In this document: positions 10,781-22,115 of the stretch, piece by piece | How the letters are laid out: the number at the start of each line of letters is the position of its first letter | Position numbering within the stretch: the first letter of the stretch is position 1 | DNA from: Anaspis maculata | Taxonomy: Eukaryota > Arthropoda > Insecta > Coleoptera > Scraptiidae | Assembly (NCBI GenBank): GCA_949128115.1 | Contig: OX421961.1 | Location: forward strand, 120,035,050-120,099,049 | Reading direction: 5' to 3' | Length of the DNA stretch: 64,000 nt | Notes under the pieces: generated by a model | Told to the model about the DNA's origin: nothing | Databases searched by the model: none | Seen by the model: the letters and a program-made list of their open reading frames with translations, nothing else | Made by a program: the position numbers and the translations under genes

Positions 10781-12355
10781 CACCGAGCTACCCTGGACAA
10801 TGTTTTTACGTTAAGTGCAATAATCGAAAACAGTTTGAGACTCAGGGGTCGTAAAATTTATGCATTATTCATCGACTATAGTAAGGCCTTTGATGAAATT
10901 AACCACCTCCTATTATGGGATACACTTTTTGCAGCGGGTGTAAGCAGCAAGCTTATAAGAGTGATCAAAAAATTATATGAGAACGCTTATGTACACGTCG
11001 TCGCGGCAGGTGAGCGGAGCGAGTCTGTCAAGGTTACAAAAGGAGTATTACAGGGAGACCCCTTGAGTCCGTTGATGTTCTCACTGTTTACTAGAGACTT
11101 GGACAGCTATTTCCTGGGGAGGGGTGCAAGGGGAGTTCCCATGGATGAGGGGGAGAATGTCCTCAGTTTGTTATATGCTGACGATACTGTATTGTTATCA
11201 GACTCCCCTGTCGAAATGCAGCGAAATCTACACATCCTAGAAGAGTATGTCCAGCTGAAGCAATTAAAAGTTAACATCCAAAAAACCAAAATTATAGTAT
11301 TTCGTAGAGGGGCTAGAATGAAGCAGGAGAACTTCTATTTTAAGGACCAAATAATCGAAATTGTCAATAGTTATAAATACTTGGGAACTACGCTCAACTT
11401 CAATAACTCTTTCAGCACAGCCGTTCAGGAACGGGTGGCTAGGTCTAAATTAACAACGGGAGCCATTAGCAATACAATAAGCAGATCGAAAATGTCAAAC
11501 ATTAACGCAATTTCCCGGCTTTATGACGCGACAGTTGTAAGTACGCTGCTGTACAACGCGGTAGTATGGGGAATTAAACATCTAGACGAACTAGAAAAGG
11601 TGCAGGTGGGCTTCTTCAAGAAAATTTTTTATCTAAGAAGAAATGTGCCTAATAGCATCATTCGGTCTGAATTCGGGGTGTCAAGACTGGGTAGCGTAGT
11701 GATTAAGCAAGTACTGAATTATATACTCAAAATAACCAATATGAAAAGTGTCAGGTACCCAAGAAGGGCCCTTTTCAGACTCATCGAATTGAACAAAACG
11801 GCACCTTCCCTACAATTTAACTGGTATACTAGATTGATAAACACACTAAGTCAAAGCTCTGATGCCACACCGGACCTCAGCCAACTGACTAGTGAGAAAA
11901 TTAGAGAAATCCTTGACTCATATATACAAGTAGGAAAGACACAAGACATGAATAGCATTCTACTATCGATCAACAACACACAATACAAACATCTCAAGCA
12001 CCAAAATTTAGAGAACTCTATGCTCAACACTGAGACCCCACTGCCACTAAAAAGACTACTGACACAACTTAGGACCGCAAGTAACACCACACTAAAGATC
12101 TTTGTGAACAAAGTCACCTACACCATAGACTTGATGAATGACTGCACTATTTGCTGCATGAGAAGGAGGGAATCGCTGAACCATGTATTTTTTGAGTGCC
12201 CCTTGTACGCCCCGTACAGACCCTACTTCGTCAAACACTTTTTCGATCAAGATGTACATGATATTCTGTCCAGCAGCAAACCCCAGGACGCCATCGTCCT
12301 ATACAGATATTTAACCGGATGTATGAAAATCAGATCATTTATACTGTGTGAATGA
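10781..12355 (+). CDS. LINE reverse transcriptase, 5'-truncated ORF
   Basis: RNA-dependent DNA polymerase of a non-LTR retrotransposon, which copies element RNA at a nicked target site. The frame is open from the truncation point (HRATLDNVFTLSAII, the usual segment before RT motif A) to a TGA at 12353-12355, about 524 codons. The polymerase signature residues are intact: FIDYSKAFDEINH (motif A aspartate), GVLQGDPLSPLMF (motif B) and LLYADDTVLLS (catalytic YADD). A C-terminal CTICCMRRRESLNHVFFECP provides the CCHC-like finger usual after RT in many LINEs. The endonuclease and N-terminal RT parts are missing, so the copy cannot be autonomous. The frame is unbroken, which suggests a young insertion. 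The clade (CR1/L2-like or other) is not determined. Confidence 0.92.
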   Translation, partial: HRATLDNVFTLSAIIENSLRLRGRKIYALFIDYSKAFDEINHLLLWDTLFAAGVSSKLIRVIKKLYENAYVHVVAAGERSESVKVTKGVLQGDPLSPLMFSLFTRDLDSYFLGRGARGVPMDEGENVLSLLYADDTVLLSDSPVEMQRNLHILEEYVQLKQLKVNIQKTKIIVFRRGARMKQENFYFKDQIIEIVNSYKYLGTTLNFNNSFSTAVQERVARSKLTTGAISNTISRSKMSNINAISRLYDATVVSTLLYNAVVWGIKHLDELEKVQVGFFKKIFYLRRNVPNSIIRSEFGVSRLGSVVIKQVLNYILKITNMKSVRYPRRALFRLIELNKTAPSLQFNWYTRLINTLSQSSDATPDLSQLTSEKIREILDSYIQVGKTQDMNSILLSINNTQYKHLKHQNLENSMLNTETPLPLKRLLTQLRTASNTTLKIFVNKVTYTIDLMNDCTICCMRRRESLNHVFFECPLYAPYRPYFVKHFFDQDVHDILSSSKPQDAIVLYRYLTGCMKIRSFILCE

Positions 12356-12794
12356 GGAACTCCTCGGTTTTCGACGGCCTTGCCTATCATTAATCAATTC
12401 GTTCATTCTATTATATTCGTCATTCCAACTTTTGTGTCCAAGACCGGGATTCACACTGACCTGCACCCGGACAGACATCTTTTGGCTCTGCGATTGTTGT
12501 GAGCTTTGTTCTGTGCCGTTCTCTTTGAGCCTGGCTAAAGAGTTTCTGTTTACAGCATTGTCTTTCACTTGACTTTGTTTCATACAATTAAAAACCCAAT
12601 TTTGATTTACTCTGTTAATTGGCATCATACTTTTGTTATTATTATTATTTTGAGAGATAGGTATTTTGATTTTGTTATTGTATAGCATTTTTTTTTTTTT
12701 TTTTTTTTTTTTTATTTTTTTTTTTTTTTTTATTTACATAGGTATTTCACCCCTCATTGTTCATGACATTATATACAGTCCTGAGAACAATAAA

Positions 12795-12824
<30 letters not shown>
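10781..12824 (+). mobile_element. 5'-truncated non-LTR retrotransposon (LINE)
   Basis: About 2.04 kb. It starts abruptly inside the reverse-transcriptase domain and has a roughly 470-bp 3'UTR containing a poly-T/T-rich tract at 12690-12731. It ends with an AATAAA signal at about 12790 and then about eight TTAC tetranucleotides. Short tandem 3' tails and 5' truncation are typical of target-primed reverse transcription. It sits exactly between the two 944-bp direct repeats, which therefore behave like a target-site duplication. Confidence 0.9.
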
Positions 12825-12827
<3 letters not shown>

Positions 12828-13768
12828 CTACCGATAGTACCTATACCCATCTAAAATAATAGCTAAGTTATCTAGCACCTAAAGGGACTAAATACATAAG
12901 TTTATAAAAATAACAGATCGTCCTTAGGGTCATAGTCAACAAGGTGGGGTGGACTCTTACATGTTGTGCCCCTACATAACTTACTTACACATCTGCGAAC
13001 AAGACAAGGAAGATCGCCTGCATCTATATTTTAGACCGCAGTCCTTCTTGCAGTTGCAAGACACTATCTTCAAAAGAGTCTCCGGAGCTGGAGGAAGATG
13101 CGTCTTGACGGGGACCAACTACACGTGGGTGCTCCCGCGTAGCCCACCGTGTTGTTTGTTTGCACCTAGAGTACCTTAGCTATTATTATCTAGCGAAAAC
13201 CAGAGGTTAATCCGAGGTCTAGGAGCCGCGATATTGCGTGAAATGACAGACACACAGACGGACGGACGGACGGACGGACGGACGAATAATGAAATAAAAT
13301 ATCTTTGTTGTTTGTCTATCTAAAGTACCTAAGCTATCATCTAGCAAAAACCCAAGCGCAATCCGAAGTTTAGTAGCTGAGATATTGCCGGACACTGCAG
13401 ACGGCAATAACAAGAACAAACTATAAAAACATGATGCACAAAGAGGAAAATTGAGAAACTGTACCTAGTACCTACTTATACGAGTACTACCAGACCAGAT
13501 TCAGTCAGTACGATGCTGTGCATATTGAACGTAGAATCAATTATTACAGATCAAAGTCTAGGTTAATAATGTTGAAGTGATTTTCCCCAAATAATGCGTT
13601 TGACGTAACTTCATAGAATCCTTATTGCAATTGCTGGACAATTCACAATGGAGCTAAAAGATACGTCATTTTGAAGCTAAAACTGTAGGGAATCTACTGC
13701 ATATAATAATACCAAGTGATATTAAGTGGTCGATGCAAAAGTAAAATGTTAACTGGAGCATAAGAAAA
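12825..13768. repeat. 944-bp direct repeat, copy 2 (right flank of LINE)
   Basis: Identical partner of 9837-10780, as far as compared, starting immediately after the TTAC tail of the LINE. Outside the repeats the flanks differ: CTCGAA before copy 1, AAAACACGAAAAAAG after copy 2. The repeated unit ends in ATAAGAAAA, and the LINE starts after that in copy 1. Confidence 0.9.
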
Positions 13769-15400
13769 AAAACACGAAAAAAGTGTCATTATCAAGAAAT
13801 TAAGACTGTTAGTGTCAAATTTTGAACAAAAGCTATCCCATATCATTCACATTGATTCATTATCTTTCATTCAAGACCAAGATAAGAGAAATCGATTGGG
13901 TGGTTGAGAACTGGGAGCATTTTTAATCGGGAAGTGCATTTTGAGGTGTCTTCATCTTTGCCTGTCAAAAAAACAATGACGCACACGGGGGAAAGTTGGG
14001 GACTTTTTGTATGTTATACAGCAAAGTCTAGTGAACCCAAAACTGAAGAGATTGACCGTGTTTTAATTTGTTCCATGTTTTGCCGTTTTTTCGACTAAAA
14101 AGCCTGGGCTAAAATGTCCGCATACTAAATTTCAAGCGGATCGGGATGTCCTAGGAAACTCTTGGCAACATAAGACGGACTTCGGGACCTCCTGCGTATT
14201 TTTGACAGACGGATACATAAACCTTAACAGCTCCATTTGACAGAGGTTATGTGACCTCCCGACACATAGTTTCTAGTCCACCTCTCTGAATGAGTATACA
14301 CCTGTTACACCAGATACTTCGTACAACAGAAAATACCAGTTAGCATTACATTACCAATTACCATTATTATTTTTTAAGCGGTCTGTCTTCACTGTTAATA
14401 CTGTTATGGTCTATTATTATCACTAGTAACTCGATTGTGGGTAAACAGATTTGAGCATTCGTTCAAAGAAAAAAAAAACACATTAACATACTGAGGACAC
14501 AGGTTGAAAATGAATAGAGGATGTCGCCAGTAATTGCTAAGGTTAAATCGCCCGCAATAATTGATTGTTATTATTGATGAAGCAATACCGATGAGATGTG
14601 CAATAGCGCTGATTTTTCAGCACAGCTTGAGCGGAATTCCGCATGCTCAGCAATTACCTGTACCTGCACACAATAACATGCGTTTTGTGCATTTTTCAAG
14701 CACCATTGGGTATACGTTACTAAGTACGTTTCCACTCATAATGACGTTGGTTGAAATTATTTTTGATATATTATTCCGGAAATTTTTCTTGTATGTGTGT
14801 GTCGCGTTCCACACACGCACAACACCACACCAGAGAAAAACCTTCCATTTGCTCTCCGACATTCAAATCTGCCTTGTATGGTAAACACTGCTTTTGTTTG
14901 AAAATCATCTTGCCAACAGAGCACGAGGTGATTTTTGCACAAAAGCCTCGGCTGGCCATTGACGCGCGCGCTTCAATGTCCACCGCAGTTCGCAAACTAT
15001 CAATAAACATGATTGTGTTAATAAGTTAATATGTAATTATAATAAACCAACAGCTAGGTAATTAATTGGATATCTCATTGTTGTGCATTGTTTCAGTGTG
15101 TCGTATTGGTGATGGCCATGCGGAAGCTGGCGCTATGGTTTGGGCGTTGGAATATTGAAATTATTGAATGCACACTGCACACGTCAATTAAGGGACGAGA
15201 CTAGGGTATTAATATTAATATCGACCACTGGTCCAGATTTCTTTCTTTTTGTATAGCTTGTGCGCAAAAATTGGAAATGCCCCAGTTTCCTTCGTAATTA
15301 CTGCTCAGTGATTTAAAAATTCCCTCTGTGCCTATCGCGCGACCATCACTGCGTTATTGTTCTCAAAGTTTACGGAAGAAACTGACAAATGAACTTTTTT
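13769..15400. other. Non-coding region with one dispersed repeat
   Basis: No supported gene. A segment at 13945-14115 is the plus-strand copy of the dispersed repeat seen inverted at 8490-8660. The remainder has short ORFs in several frames near 14.6-15.0 kb without codon bias. Confidence 0.5.
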
Positions 15401-16030
15401 AGGGCACTTTTCCCAAACGTCACGGCGCTTTTAGCTGTACTTTGTCCCTCCGTTCATCCGTTTGTCCATCACGAGAACTACTCCTATTGGAATAGAGTCA
15501 ACGATCTGGTAGGAACGCTAATCGACAGCCTATTTTTCTAGCTTGTCAAATTGACAAAAATCTTGGCTTAAATATATACATACAACCATAATAATAACAA
15601 TTTAATTGGCGCGGTCGCCCATGGAATGCAAATTTCTACAAGCCTGCTGTACCTACTTGGAATCTGTGGGATGCCGGGAGGTACCTGATGTCGTGAAAAT
15701 ACAGGGCACGTGGTTGTCGCCATCGATCTCACGATTCTCACTGATTGGCGTATATCATAATTTCGTATTTTTGTATGTCGTTTTTTTTTACGAAAGTTCT
15801 TCATATCAAACTGGCAACAACATCTGACAAAAAATTGATACAAAAATGCGATATGGCCGGCCAAGATGGCGCCACAAATAATTTTTTTTCAAGTGTTCAC
15901 GTTCTTGGGCACAACCCGAGGCATGACCTATCCATTTGAGATAGTTGCGGGGCTCTACTTTATTTCTCGAGGAGGAGTCCAACTGCAAAAATTTGTACAC
16001 AGACAGGCAGACAGACGGACAGAAAGACAT
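15400..16030. repeat. Dispersed-repeat-like segment ending in CAGA/CGGA microsatellite
   Basis: Contains GTCCATCACGAGAACTACTCC at 15463 and a GGCCGGCCAAGATGGCGCC block at 15857. A CAGACAGGCAGACAGACGGACAG tract at 16000-16025 ends it. The layout, with low-complexity CGGA/CAGA at the 3' end, resembles the repeat ends at 2.18 and 10.28 kb. No coding evidence. Confidence 0.35.
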
Positions 16031-16348
16031 ACGGATTTGATACCACAACCGATATTCATCATTAAGTGGGGATAAGTACAGGGTCCAGCAAAACCGCAAA
16101 AAGGACTTCACGCTTTCTTTCTTGAATCACAAGAAAACCAAAGAAGGTTTGCGATGATGTCAGAAAAAATCCATTGCGTTTTAACATTCCTACCAGTTCA
16201 TTTGTGGATTCAAAAATGGAAGAACGGAAGCTCAATTCTCAATAAAAACAGAAACACCAGGCTGATAACGATATTCTGTGAATAACGCTTAGGTCGGTAG
16301 TGGACTATTTGGTAGGTCGTTAAGAAAAGTGTGTTACCTTGTAACTTC

Positions 16349-16413
16349 AGTGCTTCCGCACCTCGCTTGTGGCCTTTTTCACACCATATACCTTTGGTGC
16401 TTCGCACCTCGGT
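16349..16413. repeat. GGTGCTTCGCACC hairpin motifs
   Basis: Two short hairpin-forming sequences (GTGCTTCCGCACC at 16350 and GGTGCTTCGCACCTCGGT at 16400) sit about 50 bases apart. Related sequences recur at 19378-19402 (GCCGAGGTGCGAAGCACCGAGGT) and about 19433, so this is a small dispersed palindromic motif. Function unknown. Confidence 0.5.
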
Positions 16414-16897
16414 TGGTCCCTCAAAGAACAAAGCCGTTTTTATAGCAATACCTAATCTTTGGCTATACTCTGGTCCACCAACAAATAGAGTGATCAAGCT
16501 TGCTCAAAAGCTTGTCCTACATCTTATTGAATTAATCGAAACTGCTCAAATGAGGAGAACACCTACATTTTCTTCAAATTCGAAGGAACATAACTTTAAT
16601 AACGTATCTACTCTACGGCTAGTAGTGAAAAAAGGATTTCAGTTTCGTACTCGCACTATTTTTCTTTCTACAGGGTTCTATTCTGTTGTTTCAATTATTG
16701 TTAATTACAGGTGTGCTCTAGAACTCGCGAACTCGTTTCCTTAGAATTTTTTCACAGGCGGTTTTTTTCCAATGAAAACTAACTTTTGAGGATTTTTGAG
16801 TCATATTAAAATGTTGTAGCACCAAAAAGTCCAGTTTTTCTCTTCAATCTGTTCAACAGGTTAACTAAAATCTTGTCAGATAACGAAAATAAGATAC

Positions 16898-17874
16898 TAT
16901 AATCAATTTCACGGCTATCTGCATTAGAGCAAGCTATGGAAAGAATATTTTTTGTTGGTAGGAATGAGCAGGAATCCATAACCGTCGTCGCAGATAGTTT
17001 GTGTAAATGTGGTATGTGAAAAGGTTAGGTATTGTGGCAGATGTCACCCGTCGCGCGCTGTGATGCACATCAAGTCAAAATGTTTAGTTTTATTGGAGAA
17101 AACAGATAAACACGTGTTCCTTGGAGTGTAAATTTGCTGGACCCGTCTTCACGGGTTGGTGGCTCTTTGCTTGTGCTTTGCTAGTTGCGGCCAGTGAGCC
17201 AGTGTATAAAATGACCCCAAAGGAAGTCAGCGGCAGCACTAAAGGGAAGAAAAATTAATGAAAATGCCTGTCCAGTGGCCCCAGTAAGGTTGAGAAAATT
17301 CGCTTCCATGGACATTGATTTATGGAGTTGCACTGTACACTATACAAGACAAGACAGTCGAGACACGACGCGTGAGTTTACTCTGTGTTGGAAGATCTTC
17401 TCAATATGAAATTATTGACCATTTCATGTATGTATTCCCTTCTTCATCTTTTTCTGGCTTGTATGCTGTTCTAGTGTTGTAGAGCACGTAGTACTTCCTA
17501 CTATCAGTCCTACTTCCCTTTAATGCTGCCGCTGACTTCCTTTGGCGTCATTTTATACACTGGCTCACTGGCCGCCACTACCAAAGCACAAGTAAAGAGC
17601 CACCAACCCGTGAAGAAGGTGTCCAGATAATTGACACTCCGAGGAACACGTGTTTATCTGTTTTCCCCAAATAAACTGAACATTTTGACTTGACGTGCAT
17701 CACACCGCGCGACGGGTGACATCTGCCACAAACGCCACAATACCTAACCTTTTCACATACCACATTTATACAAACCTTCTGCGACGTCGGTTATGGATTC
17801 CTACTCATTCCTACCAACAAGAAATAATTTTTCCATAGCTTGCTCTAATGCAGATAGCCGTGAAATTGATTATA
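16898..17874. mobile_element. Long inverted-repeat (foldback) element
   Basis: The left arm, 16898-17249, is mirrored by the right arm, 17513-17874 (352 and 362 bp). The ends read TATAATCAATTTCACGG and CCGTGAAATTGATTATA. Each arm carries a TGTATAAAATGACCCC/GGCGTCATTTTATACA block and a GTGATGCACATCAAGTC-type block. The 263-bp spacer has no long ORF. The arms differ by scattered substitutions and small indels, so it is not a recent artefact. It is best seen as a non-autonomous foldback DNA element; the superfamily is unknown. Confidence 0.85.
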
Positions 17875-18003
17875 CATGGGGTGACTTTGACTCCCCATAT
17901 CTCCAAAAATTAAAACCTATTATTATTAACATTTTTCTGACGCATTTGAAGCATTTCCCCGAGGGGTTGATTTCCCAAGAAAAAAGTGTACACAGGAATT
18001 CTG

Positions 18004-18460
18004 GCTTCCGTAAGGATTTCCGGTGACTTCCGGGAGTTCCGGTTATTTCCGAAAGAATTCCGGGAATTCCAGTGATTTCCAAAAGAATTCCGGTGACTTC
18101 CGAGAGACTTCCGGAAATTCCGGTGATTTCCGTTTTTTTTTTGAGAATTCCGGTGATGTGATTTCCGAAACAATTCTGGGAATTCCGGTGATTTCCGAAA
18201 GACTTCTGGGAATTCCGGTGATTTCCGAAAGACTTCTGGGAATTCCGGTGATTTCCGAAAGACTTCCTGGATTCCGGTGATTTCCGAAAAAATTCCCGGA
18301 ATTCCGGTGATTTCTGAAAGAATTCCGGGAATTCCGATGACTTCCGAAAGATTTCTGGGAGTTCCAGTGATTTCTGAAAGACTTCCGGGAATTCAAGTGC
18401 TGTGATTTCCGACAGAATTCCGGGAATTCCGGTGATTTCCGAAAGAATTCCGGGAACTCT
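18004..18460. repeat. 30-bp minisatellite GGAATTCCGGTGATTTCCGAAAGACTTCT
   Basis: About 15 copies of a 30-bp unit, clearest at 18178-18268 where units repeat exactly every 30 bases. Some copies are shorter or carry insertions (a T-run at 18132, GTGATGTG at 18152). Because 30 is divisible by three, several frames stay open. The longest is a 211-codon minus-strand frame that only translates the repeat (EFPEFFRKSP, RNSQKSFGNH). Flanks at 17956 and 18484 share inverted GAGGGGTTGATTTCC, so the array may sit inside a small inverted-repeat element. Confidence 0.88.
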
Positions 18461-18639
18461 GAAATGAAATATACACTTAATTCCGGGGAAATCAACCCCT
18501 CGCATTTACCTAAACTGCTTTGAACTCCGAGGTGCGAGTTCTGGGACACTTGTATAGAGATGAATCCTGGAAAAAGTTTCCTCCAGTTTTCGTAGTTTTT
18601 TGCCTCCATATTTTATGGTACGATTCCCTAAAAAATTAT

Positions 18640-18727
18640 ATTCCATAAAGGCTCTGTTATGTTGTTATTACCTAGGCAACAGCCAATGGCCGACGGGAAT
18701 TTTTACATAACAGAGCGTTTATGGAAT
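18640..18727. mobile_element. Small 88-bp MITE-like palindrome
   Basis: The inverted repeat ATTCCATAAAGGCTCTGTTATGT / ACATAACAGAGCGTTTATGGAAT encloses a core containing GCAACAGCCAATGGCCGACGGG. A diverged relative lies at about 33605-33720 (AACATTCCACAAACGCTCCGTTA...CCAATAGCCGACAGG), showing it is dispersed. Confidence 0.65.
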
Positions 18728-18729
18728 GT

Positions 18730-20001
18730 TATTTTCTACAGAATAGCACCATTTGGAACATTTAATCCAAATAATTTATGACTCACATACCTATTGTTTT
18801 CGCCGTTATTTTGTCTAGATTACTCTAGAACATCTCACCAAAATTTCTTCAAATAATGGATATAAAGGGGTCGAAGAGTGTCAGCCTTCGGGCCCCTCAT
18901 ATCGTGGAAAAAAACCTCCAGCACTTAACCTATGTCCCTCTCAAGCACACTTTCAATTTTGTGCTGGTCTTTTGGGACTCCTTCTACACGTGCACCAACA
19001 CCAACAAATTAGACTAGAAAGTTGTAAGAATCTCATGTAAAACTGATGACTCGAGGGTCCTAGAAGGGAAGGATCGCGAATGCGAAGATTCAGAGATTTG
19101 TGTCCCAATTCCATGTTTGAGGTGCAAAGCTCAAACAAGCCTGACTTGCCAAATTTGCGGCCATCTGATTCGTTGATAGAGCTTGTGGTACGCCGTTGCC
19201 ATGGTGATTCGTATTTTCGGCATTCTTGGTCTCCAACATAAGATCGAACCTCGAGAGGAGACAATGTGAACCTGGCTGTCCGATACTTTACTTTAACGCG
19301 TCGAGGTTCGCGTGGTTATTCTATCTGTTGATGGACCAGTCCGAGAAAATCGTAAGGAAAGGATTTTATGAGTGTTAGCCGAGGTGCGAAGCACCGAGGT
19401 ATGACATAATATGTCGCGGAAAAAACATGAGCGAGGTCCGAAGCACCAACGTTCACATTCACAAGGTAATTCAGAAAACACGAACCATCTCCATTTTTCT
19501 CTGGAAATGTCCATGATGGCAGTTTCCGGTGAGAAGTAAAAATCTTCGATCTCAGCAAATTTTCGAAGTCCGATTTCATTTTCTAGCGAAACTCTAGCTG
19601 GTGGTTACAGAAACGACATTGAAGCTAATTTATTATTACTTCTTTTGACGTAAAATCTTCAGCAAATAGATTTTTCATCTTTATCTTCATAGTCGAAGAA
19701 AATGTTGGAGGAAGGAAAATGAGGGAAACCAGAAACATTCTCTGGTTCCGAATTGTATTTTTCGCTTTCTTATGTTAGAATCTTCGCAAGTTATAGTCCT
19801 TTCCAACACGAATTGAACTGACTCCCTACCTGCAACTACCGCAAACCCATAAAACCACCGGGCGACCCGAATAGGCACTTATTTGGGGACGGCATGATAC
19901 CGTGTAATTTTTCCCGATTGGACCACAGGGAATTCAGGAATAGAGGTTAGGGATGTGCAAAACATGAATGCAAAAACAGCACTTTGGCCTCGCCAAAATT
20001 A
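18730..20001. other. Non-coding region with hairpin motifs
   Basis: No supported gene. Contains GGTGCGAAGCACC-type palindromes at 19378-19440 related to those at 16.35 kb. ORFs of 60-100 codons exist on the minus strand, but their codon use is unbiased. Confidence 0.45.
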
Positions 20002-20003
20002 TA

Positions 20004-20922
20004 CAGGGTGTTTCTCTATTACGGTTACAAACTTCTAGGAGAGAATCCCCATCAAAAATAGACCAGGGAAAAATATAACTTGATGTCCTAAAATGCTCCG
20101 TCAAAAAGCGACTGTTCAAGTTGAATTTTCAAACTCGATTTTTTGACATAACTTTTGAATTGTTCAACCGATTTTGTTCAAATTTCAACCAAAGCTCACT
20201 GAAATAGATCGATCAATAGTAACGGGTTTAAAAAAAAATCAGAGGCTTAGATAATGTGGAGTGTCTTCACCCCCCCCCCCCCTATTTTTCACTCTTCGGT
20301 TATTTTCTAAATTATTCTTATTGTTGGATTCCACGTTCGATTTAGAAAAAACAGTTACTCTGGCAAAATTTTGATTGGAGGCTTCATTTTCAAGATATTC
20401 AGGTTTGAAATTTTGGAGAACATTCCGGAATCGCCACTTTCCAGAGCTCAAATTGTTTTTTTCTGAAAAACCCTTGTTTATCAGCAATAGAATTGTGGTC
20501 TATCAACTTAAAACACCTAGAAAAATTATTTCAGTTGAAGAATCACGAGTTTTCTTAAATTCTAATTTTTAGGTCTTTGAAAGTGGCGATTTCCAGATGT
20601 TTCCCAAAGTTTCAATTCAAACCCAAATATCTCAAAAATAGAGACTCCAATCAAAATTTTGCAAGGGTACCTTTTTTCTCTAAATTGAATGCGGAATCCA
20701 AAATTTTGATTAATTCAGAAAAAAACTAGGAGGGTGAAAATTGGGGCGGGGGAGGGGGTGTTGTTCAAAAATGAGGTCAAAAAGCGATTTTGAAAATTCA
20801 TCTTGGACACCTGTAACTTTTCAACGGATCATTTCAGGACATTGAAGTTATATTTTTTCGTGGTCCATTTTTAATAGGGAATCTCCCCTAGAAGTTTGTA
20901 ACCGTAATTGCAAAACACCCTG
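20004..20922. mobile_element. Foldback element, TA|CAGGGTG ends
   Basis: The 919-bp element starts TA|CAGGGTGTTTCTCTATTAC and ends CAAAACACCCTG|TA, with TA on both sides (20002-20003, 20923-20924). The arms share GGTTACAAACTTCTAGGAG and further inward sequence for several hundred bases, including C-run and G-run counterparts at 20270 and 20745. There is no transposase. The TA target and CAGGGTG tip match five other elements in this window. Confidence 0.85.
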
Positions 20923-20924
20923 TA

Positions 20925-21865
20925 CAAGTGTACAATACGGGCTTTGGTATCTGTAATTTTGTATCGACCAGTATCGACAGAGCGTTGATCTTTTTTTTTG
21001 ACACTTGGAGTCAACGCTTTCTCTGGATCACTTATTTCAACTCGCGAATACAGTGGCATCCCCCGTGTTATGCACCAGCACGCCAGCTCAACGATAATCC
21101 AGATTTCCTGAGAAAATGAACGCTTTGACAGTGAGGAAGTGTTGAGTGCCTGCTTGAGGGGTTTGCTTCTAAATAAAATAGAATGCATTTTACTACTATA
21201 ATTATGTATTATTATTGTCGGCCTTATCGCTTTTGACGTTCTATTTTATGTAGGTGAGTGCTGCGACACCGTTAGTGTACTTACTTGGATCAATGCAAAA
21301 CAACAAAAACAAAATGTTTCAATTTTTCAAATCTCGATTCCTAATGGGATTGCAAAATATTCCTCGAATTGTAAACAAAACGAAACAAGTACTTACAAGG
21401 TTTTCGAGCGAGTTTGCAAGAGTGTCCCTGGTTGGTCACCGACCCTTGCCATACAGACTGACAACCTCACAAGGTTACTGGACTATTAGGCTCACTTACC
21501 ATAACTATTATTAGATAATATTATCATGGAAGTGTGCCTTTTCCAATGAAATCTAAGCGGTTTTTAATTTTCCACGGATTTGTCAATAGGTTCCCATGCC
21601 CATTTGTAATATCGTTAATTTCTCATTTTCTTCATTTCATTTTGGTTTATTTCTGTCTGCTCTATGCTGTTTTGGGTAATTTTCAAATCAAGTCCCATGA
21701 GTAATAGTAACTACCTGTCGTTTAGCATTTTGCATAATTATTAATTATTCGGATTATTGGAAACGATCGGCATAATGCCAGCAGGTGGAGACAGGCATAA
21801 CAATTACACCCCTTTTTTTGACAATTTGAATATTTGAAAAAGTCAAGAGGTAGTCGAAATTCAAT
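20925..21865. other. Non-coding region upstream of the 21.9-kb exon
   Basis: AT-rich with short ORFs lacking codon bias and no clear repeat. It may be intron or upstream sequence of the GC-rich exon that follows. Confidence 0.4.
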
Positions 21866-22115
21866 TTGAGCAGCCAAAATTACATCGTATCGGACATCAT
21901 GACCTCGTACGTTTACACGTGGATCGGGGATGTTTTGGGAGACGACAAGCCGCCGGAAGAACTGGGCCGCGACCCTATCGAGTTCCAGCCAGGGATGGCG
22001 GTCGACACCGGGATCTGGTGGGTCCACACGTTCAAGAAACTCGTCATCCCCGTCGAAATGCGTTCCAACTACAGGCCGAAATGCCCTTCAAATTGCGAAC
22101 ACACCGGTCAACAGT
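21866..22115 (+). CDS. Unidentified protein-coding exon (plus strand)
   Basis: The family is not recognised. A plus-strand frame from about 21866 to 22115 has strong G/C bias at third positions and protein-like composition: YTWIGDVLGDDKPPEELG, then DPIEFQPGMAVDTGIWWVHT, then a Cys-containing YRPKCPSNCEHTGQQ. A good donor follows (CAACAGT|GTAAGAT at 22115/22116). The acceptor is uncertain; GAGCAG before 21874 is the nearest but has a weak pyrimidine tract. ATG at about 21899 could instead be an internal or initiating Met. A downstream acceptor (CACTTACAG at 22238) would join in phase to a short Cys-rich tail (KCDCTSKNTRTGC) that then stops. The opposite strand is also open here, but its frame is the usual shadow of a biased exon. 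Confidence 0.5.

Noticed and set aside
9837..13768. LTR retrotransposon with 944-bp LTRs
   Set aside because: The interior encodes a non-LTR reverse transcriptase with a TTAC tail, and the repeats lack the TG...CA ends, primer-binding site and polypurine tract expected of LTRs.
17870..18609. Long minus-strand ORFs (211 and 188 codons) resembling a repeat protein
   Set aside because: They translate a 30-bp minisatellite, whose length keeps frames open. No start context, codon bias or homology supports a gene.
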